A stretch of 26,200 bases of DNA from a virus, in IMG/VR virus record IMGVR_UViG_3300047472_000080, positions 1 to 26,200 of that record. One strand, 5' to 3'. The notes beneath the pieces are model-generated. The model searched no databases. It saw only the letters and a program-made list of their open reading frames with translations, and had not been told where the DNA came from. Shown here one piece after another: positions 22,872 through 26,200 of this stretch. The position numbers and the translations under genes are program-made. Positions within the stretch are counted from its first letter, which is position 1. Every line of letters begins with the position of its first letter.

Positions 22872-22922
22872 CGCGACCCGAGGGGCGTGGCTCACGCTGC
22901 GCCCTTCCAGCCGCACCAGCGG
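22872..22922 (+). repeat. Two-hairpin leader element, copy C
   Basis: AGGGGCG (22881-22887) pairs with CGCCCTT (22900-22906), followed by CCAG and CCGC-ACCA-GCGG (22911-22922). Stem partners and the CTTCCAGCCGC joining segment closely match copy B. It lies 22 bases upstream of the next gene. Confidence 0.6.
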
Positions 22923-22944
22923 AACCCCCCAAAGGAGAATGAGA

Positions 22945-23160
22945 ATGGACGTCGAAGCCCTGCGGCTGTCGCTGGCCTGTGCCCGCAACGCCGTCAACGC
23001 CGCCTTTTCGGACATCGAGCATGCCTACACGGACCAAGGCCCGGTCGAGCGTGTCGCGTTCATCCGCAAGCATCACGAGCAGACGCTGGCGTCCCTGCAC
23101 GCGGCGACCCGCCATTTCGTCATCGCCCGCGACATGGTGCTGGCAGGGGAGGAAGCCTGA
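22945..23160 (+). CDS. Early small helical protein, unknown function
   Basis: This 71-residue protein (MDVEALRLSLACARNAVNAAFSD...) is almost wholly helical, with amphipathic spacing. AAAGGAG is seven bases before ATG 22945 but only one base before the alternative ATG at 22939, so 22945 is chosen. It overlaps the next gene by one base (TGATG). No family is recognised. Confidence 0.7.
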   Translation: MDVEALRLSLACARNAVNAAFSDIEHAYTDQGPVERVAFIRKHHEQTLASLHAATRHFVIARDMVLAGEEA

Positions 23161-23348
23161 TGCGCTATCAGCCCGCTATCCGCACGACCGCGCCCGAAAC
23201 CGTCCGCGCCCAGCCGGGCCAATGGATCGCCTACGGGTCCGCTCGGGGACGCTACATGGGCCAGCGCAACGGCTGCGCGTGGATCGCTTGGGGTGACACC
23301 GCGCGGCGCCGCTTCCCGGCCTTCGCTGCCACCTTCCGGGCCGCCTGA
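23160..23348 (+). CDS. Early small protein, unknown function
   Basis: This 62-residue basic protein contains RAQPGQWIAYGSARGRYMGQRNGCAWIAW, a beta-rich stretch with an SH3-like or small-barrel look. GGGGAGG precedes the ATG, and both ends overlap neighbours by one base. No function is assigned. Confidence 0.65.
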   Translation: MRYQPAIRTTAPETVRAQPGQWIAYGSARGRYMGQRNGCAWIAWGDTARRRFPAFAATFRAA

Positions 23349-23485
23349 TGGCGCACGCCCTGTCCCTCCTGCCCTTCCTCGGCGCTGGCCTGCTGGCCGC
23401 GTCACAAATCGCCCTGGCCCTTTCCGATCCTGCCGTCTGGCAGGCGCTCGGCCTCACCCAAGGAGACACCCATGACCACCTGTGA
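23348..23485 (+). CDS. Small membrane protein, unknown function
   Basis: This 45-residue protein begins MAHALSLLPFLGAGLLAASQ and continues IALALSDPAVWQALGL, with one or two short hydrophobic segments. The start overlaps the previous stop (TGATG), and its 3' end overlaps the next gene by 14 bases in another frame. It could be a membrane peptide or a leader for the next gene. Confidence 0.5.
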   Translation: MAHALSLLPFLGAGLLAASQIALALSDPAVWQALGLTQGDTHDHL

Positions 23486-24005
23486 GCGCACCTATCCGAT
23501 GATGCAGCGCCTCCTGCTGCACCCTGAACTGTTCGACCGCGAGAGCCTGCGGGTGACCGGCGCTCAGCTGGTCGACGGGCATTGCATCCCGGTCGCCAAT
23601 GACTGCGCCGAGGGCGTCATCTGGTCGGTCGTCGCGACCACCTCCAGCGGCCACACGGTGACCGTCGCGGACTGCGACACGATGCCTGCTGCAGGTGCGT
23701 TGGTTCGGCGCCTGCGCCGGTTCACCTCAATGGTCACCGGGGCGGACCTGATCGACGCTGCGGCGTGCCTTTGGGAGGCTGCGCTTGAGCTGAAGGGCTC
23801 CCCGCTGATCGCCCCGGCCATCGAGCGTTTTGGCACGGCCGAGGTTCGCACCGCAGTCGTCCGCCACGCTGCCGTCTGCCACCTCCAGTGGGTCGAGGCG
23901 GTCGAGGAAAGCGGGTACGATGACGCCTTCGATTGGGAGTGGTGCCCGAAGTTCCTGACCGAGCGATTGGATTGGTCAGCGGGCCTACCCTTTCTTAAGG
24001 TTTAG
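23472..24005 (+). CDS. Early protein of unknown function
   Basis: This 177-residue protein (MTTCERTYPMMQRLLLHPELFDRE...) is the last gene of the small-gene block. AAGGAG precedes the ATG. The first half looks beta-rich (VIWSVVATTSSGHTVTVADCDTM). The second half is helical (TGADLIDAAACLWEAALELKG, VRTAVVRHAAVCHLQWVEAVEE) with an acidic Trp-rich end. Cysteines are scattered, without a metal-binding pattern. No family is recognised. Confidence 0.75.
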   Translation: MTTCERTYPMMQRLLLHPELFDRESLRVTGAQLVDGHCIPVANDCAEGVIWSVVATTSSGHTVTVADCDTMPAAGALVRRLRRFTSMVTGADLIDAAACLWEAALELKGSPLIAPAIERFGTAEVRTAVVRHAAVCHLQWVEAVEESGYDDAFDWEWCPKFLTERLDWSAGLPFLKV

Positions 24006-24185
24006 AACTCGTTAACGTTTGTAGTGGTAACGTAGCGTTGTGTTGCACGAATGTTACGACGCTACGGAGAGCGGGGGCTCTCAATCTCCGGGCTTGCAAT
24101 GTAGGATTTCGTTTGTTCTAGCATTGTTCGCTTCGGGGTCGTCCAACGCACACCGGGGGTATTAACGGATGGTTAGGCACTGGAC

Positions 24186-24204
24186 ACGGAACGATCAGTT
24201 CCGT
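24186..24204. promoter_or_regulatory. 19-bp palindromic operator candidate
   Basis: ACGGAAC-GATCA-GTTCCGT is a perfect inverted repeat with seven-base arms, about 100 bp upstream of the MarR-like gene. MarR-type dimers bind palindromes of this length, so autoregulation is a natural inference. Its right arm overlaps the asymmetric operator-like copy at 24197. Confidence 0.6.
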
Positions 24205-24216
24205 TAGAGGGACATT
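24197..24216 (+). promoter_or_regulatory. Degenerate operator-like site upstream of regulator
   Basis: AGTTCCGTTAGAGGGAC matches the 20-base consensus at 14 of 20 positions, strongest in AGTTCC and TAGA. It shares the right arm of the 19-bp palindrome. This is the weakest of the plus-strand copies. Confidence 0.4.
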
Positions 24217-24304
24217 GTGACTATGGGAAGTTTCGGTCGGTGGTCGGTGCAGGGCGCTTCGGCGAAGTGCAGCGTCGGCATGGCAACAAGCGTGGAGGTG
24301 GACT

Positions 24305-24766
24305 ATGCTCGCGATGGAAAACGCAAAAGCGAAGACAGGGGCGAAGCGAATGACAGGGGGAACGACGAGGTCGAAGAGCGACCCGCTTTTCAAGCACGTA
24401 GGCGCGTTGGCCGACTTTTCTTCGGCGCTGATCTCCCTTGCTCAAGCGGCGCCGGATCGGATGACGATGTCACAAGGCGTCTTCTTCCTTCTCGCGGCAG
24501 GTGCTGACCTCGCGGGCAGGCCAACCACATTCACGGAAATCCGTGAGACGGCCGGGCCGAGCATCAATCGCAGCATGCACACCACCTACAAGGTACTGCT
24601 GGACGAGCCGTTAGAGCGCGTTGATGCACCTCGGCAGAAGTGCCTCGGCTGGCTCCAGCGCCACACAAACCCACTGAACGGTCGGGAGAAGTTCCTGACG
24701 CTCACCCCGAAGGGCCGCGAGATCATCCGCGAAGTCCTCTCGGCAATCACCGGAGAAAACCTCTGA
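24305..24766 (+). CDS. MarR-like winged-helix regulator
   Basis: This 153-residue protein has a basic N-terminal arm (about 1-25), a helical segment (30-50) and a winged helix-turn-helix. The HTH is about 55-100 (MSQGVFFLLAAGADLAGRP, TFTEIRETAGPSINRSMHTTY). A wing about 118-133 (QRHTNPLNGREKFLTLTPKG) carries the MarR-style 'L-T-x-K-G-R' ending. GGAGG seven bases upstream supports ATG at 24305. Its stop overlaps the integrase start (TGATG), so the two are co-translated. It is the best candidate for the lysogeny repressor or an integration regulator in this window. No DNA-binding specificity can be read directly. Confidence 0.72.
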   Translation: MLAMENAKAKTGAKRMTGGTTRSKSDPLFKHVGALADFSSALISLAQAAPDRMTMSQGVFFLLAAGADLAGRPTTFTEIRETAGPSINRSMHTTYKVLLDEPLERVDAPRQKCLGWLQRHTNPLNGREKFLTLTPKGREIIREVLSAITGENL

Positions 24767-26052
24767 TGGCTGACATCAAGACCAAGCCGAACGGCATTCA
24801 TTATCTCGAGGTGCGCGTGCCGGGGCCGGACGGCGCCCTCAAGCGCCAGCGCATATCCTGCGACACCCGCGACATGGACGAGGCGAAGCAGCAGAAGGGC
24901 CTGTGGCTCGCTGGCCTGCACCCTCAGCACCCCGCGCAGGGCGGCGTCGTCGCACCCAAGAGGCGCGGCCATGTCGGCAACAGTTCCACTGGACAGATAG
25001 TGCGTCAAACGGAAGGCGGCCTCACGGTCGAGCAGCTGATGACGCGCTGCCTGACGGAACGGAAGGTCTGGGGCGCGTGCCGCGCGAAGCGCACCCATGA
25101 GAGCAACGTCCGCATCATCGCCCGCATGCTGCCGACCAAGCTGCCGCTGGCAGAGCTGTCGACCCAGCACGTCAAAGACCTGAGCGCCGCGATGGCCGAG
25201 GCGGGCTACGCTGACGCATCCCAGAGGAAGCTGCTGGGCTCCCTGTCGGCCGCCTGCCGGTTCGCTGAGGACGAGGGCCTGATCCTGAGCCGCCCGCGCT
25301 TCCCCTCGATCCGCGTGGAGAACGTGCAGGACCGCGTCGTGAGCCTCGACGAAGAGGACGCCATGCTGGCTTGCATCGACGCCCGCATCGACGCTGAGCC
25401 GCTCCGCGCTTGGTGGGCCTTCAAGCAGCTGGTCGTCCTGCTGCTCGACACGGGCTTCCGGCTGGGCGAGGGCCTGCAGTGCGGGCCGTCGAGCGTGAAG
25501 CGCAAGCGGTGGCTGGATCACCGTGGCCGGGCCAGCGAGGGGACGTGGCTGGGCCTCCAGCGCGGCACCACCAAGAACATGAAGCCGCGCGACGTGCCCT
25601 GCACCCAGCGTGTCCTTCAGCTACTCCCAAAGCTGAACGAGCGGGCCGCTGGCGGGCGCTGGTTTCCGTGGCCGCTGGGCTCGTCGGGTCCGCTCTATCT
25701 CCTGCAGTGCATCCGGCAGGATATGGCGGCCAAGGGCTTCGCGTTCGAGGACGTCAAGCTGCACACCTTCCGGCACACCTGCGCTACCCGGCTGGCCGAG
25801 GGCGGGATGGATTTGGTGTCCCTGCGGGATTGGCTGGGGCACTCGGACATCAAGATCACGGCGGCCCGCTACGTCCACCTGATGAACGGCCACATCTATC
25901 GCGGGGCTGCGATCCTAGATGTCTATGGACCCGGTCACTCAATTGGAGCAGATGCGGGAAATGAGGACGAGGAAGAGACTAACCACTCCACTGGAAATAC
26001 TCTGTCTAATGGAAGGGATCGTGGCGAGCCTGTCACGATGGGTGTCTGCTAA
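24766..26052 (+). CDS. Tyrosine recombinase integrase
   Basis: This 428-residue integrase has an N-terminal arm-binding-like beta domain (1-50: KPNGIHYLEVRVPG, KRQRISCDTRD), a variable linker (about 52-85), a core-binding SAM-like domain (about 86-175) and the catalytic domain. Catalytic residues fit the family: R232 (DTGFRLGEGL), K270 (TTKNMK), H333 and R336 (HTFRHTCATRL), H359 (WLGHSD) and nucleophile Y369 (ARYVHL). A 59-residue tail follows Y369; its last part is Asn/Glu/Gly-rich and AT-richer, and may not be conserved. The start overlaps the regulator stop. An operator-like site lies within the linker codons. It would integrate the circularised phage at a host attB. Confidence 0.93.
   Translation: MADIKTKPNGIHYLEVRVPGPDGALKRQRISCDTRDMDEAKQQKGLWLAGLHPQHPAQGGVVAPKRRGHVGNSSTGQIVRQTEGGLTVEQLMTRCLTERKVWGACRAKRTHESNVRIIARMLPTKLPLAELSTQHVKDLSAAMAEAGYADASQRKLLGSLSAACRFAEDEGLILSRPRFPSIRVENVQDRVVSLDEEDAMLACIDARIDAEPLRAWWAFKQLVVLLLDTGFRLGEGLQCGPSSVKRKRWLDHRGRASEGTWLGLQRGTTKNMKPRDVPCTQRVLQLLPKLNERAAGGRWFPWPLGSSGPLYLLQCIRQDMAAKGFAFEDVKLHTFRHTCATRLAEGGMDLVSLRDWLGHSDIKITAARYVHLMNGHIYRGAAILDVYGPGHSIGADAGNEDEEETNHSTGNTLSNGRDRGEPVTMGVC
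24982..25001 (+). promoter_or_regulatory. Operator-like site inside integrase gene
   Basis: This copy matches the 20-base consensus at 17 of 20 positions and encodes residues 72-78 (NSSTGQI) in the low-constraint linker of the integrase. Its occurrence where codons are free to vary supports selection for the DNA site. Confidence 0.55.
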
Positions 26053-26137
26053 GTGCCTGAAATCATTGGGGCACGTCCCCTCACCCGCTCCATTATCCGA
26101 CAAAATCCGGTGGCTGCGAGGGCGATCCTTGGGCTAG
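25919..26137 (+). CDS. Possible small gene overlapping the integrase 3' end
   Basis: In a second + frame this 72-residue reading frame (MSMDPVTQLEQMREMRTRKRL...) overlaps the last 134 bases of the integrase gene and extends 85 bases beyond. It looks protein-like: a helical start, a hydrophobic helix (LEILCLMEGIVASLSRWVSA) and a basic end. No Shine-Dalgarno is visible before either ATG (25919, 25925). It could be a real overlapping gene or chance. Confidence 0.3.
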   Translation: MSMDPVTQLEQMREMRTRKRLTTPLEILCLMEGIVASLSRWVSAKCLKSLGHVPSPAPLSDKIRWLRGRSLG

Positions 26138-26200
26138 GCTGCGGGGCCGTTGGCCCGGACTACGTCGGGCCGCTTCCCGTCGTAACCTAGCACTGGAAAT
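25989..26200 (+). repeat. Direct repeat CACTGGAAAT at 25989 and 26191
   Basis: The ten bases CACTGGAAAT occur at 25989-25998 and again at 26191-26200, where the window ends. The first copy runs straight into the inverted operator-like site, so the second may be a further copy cut by the window edge. A GGCCCG/CGGGCC hairpin (26152-26171) lies between. The attachment site is expected close to the integrase, so these repeats could also be att-associated. Confidence 0.4.
25997..26016 (-). promoter_or_regulatory. Inverted operator-like site at integrase 3' end
   Basis: Read on the minus strand, TTCCATTAGACAGAGT matches the core of the consensus (15 of 20 over the full length). A second partial copy (ATTTCCAGTGG on the minus strand) abuts it, 18 bp out of register. 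This is the only orientation change among the well-matched copies. Confidence 0.45.

Larger units (their letters stand above)
24006..24304 (+). promoter_or_regulatory. AT-richer control region upstream of the lysogeny cassette
   Basis: This 299-base gap has no supported gene and is visibly AT-richer than its neighbours in its first 120 bases. It contains repeated TAACGT motifs, a GTAGCGT...ACGCTAC inverted repeat (about 24030-24066), a GAGAGC-GGGG-GCTCTC hairpin (24067-24082), the palindrome at 24186-24204, an operator-like copy at 24197 and a GCGCTTC-GGC-GAAGTGC hairpin (24254-24270) in the leader. A promoter for the regulator and integrase is expected here, but I cannot fix its boxes. Confidence 0.55.

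Noticed and set aside
24118-24393. Divergent minus-strand gene opposite the regulator
   Set aside because: Cys/His/Pro-rich with no motif or Shine-Dalgarno. A divergent repressor-cro arrangement was looked for and not found.
24217-24507. Alternative frame overlapping the MarR-like gene
   Set aside because: Its composition is not protein-like and it lacks a ribosome-binding site, whereas the frame from 24305 has GGAGG and a recognisable winged helix.
26053-26200. tRNA gene or tRNA 3' end as attachment site
   Set aside because: No cloverleaf, anticodon arm or T-arm consensus (GTTCAAATC-like) is visible in the remaining bases.

Overview
The window reads as one stretch of a temperate T7-like podophage (Autographiviridae-type virion module) with high-GC DNA. 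It is either an integrated prophage or a circularised/concatemeric phage genome. The host cannot be named from the sequence. A T7-type internal-core (ejectosome) protein set implies a Gram-negative host, and the GC content with Shine-Dalgarno-led genes suits a high-GC proteobacterium; both are inferences.

Layout. Positions 22-19778 are the late region in T7 order, nearly all on the + strand with overlapping or abutting genes: a small acidic protein, scaffold, major capsid (behind a structured 257-nt leader and followed by an intrinsic terminator), tail tubular proteins A and B, and four internal virion proteins (gp13-, gp14-, gp15- and gp16-like). A host-recognition block follows: a T7-type fibre fused to a lambda-J-like C-terminus, a coiled-coil mini-protein, a second fibre with an S74 self-cleaving chaperone, and a BACON/Ig-like protein. 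Then come a holin-like protein, the small terminase, a beta-helix tailspike-like protein inserted between the terminase genes, a small membrane protein on the opposite strand, and the large terminase.

Positions 19779-20796 hold about 1 kb without a convincing gene. It contains a helically phased array of CCTNNGG heptamers resembling the short repeats beside T7 terminal repeats, a sigma70-type promoter and a hairpin-rich leader. In a linear T7 genome nothing follows the large terminase, so this interval probably contains the joined phage ends.

Positions 20797-24005 hold about eleven small, tightly packed genes of unknown function. Three share a two-hairpin element in their leaders. Positions 24006-24304 form an AT-richer control region. 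It is followed by a MarR-like winged-helix protein translationally overlapping a tyrosine recombinase: a lysogeny cassette absent from classical T7.

The most interesting signal is a family of asymmetric sites of about 20 bp (consensus AGTTCCACTAGACAGACTGT). One covers the -35 box of the early promoter, two lie at gene ends (one overlapping a stop codon), one is upstream of the MarR-like gene, one is inside the integrase gene, and one inverted copy is at the integrase 3' end. The arrangement resembles the operator/stoperator network of mycobacteriophage L5 and suggests a lysogenic repression circuit in a T7-like phage. No endolysin, RNA polymerase or replication genes are seen; they presumably lie outside the window.
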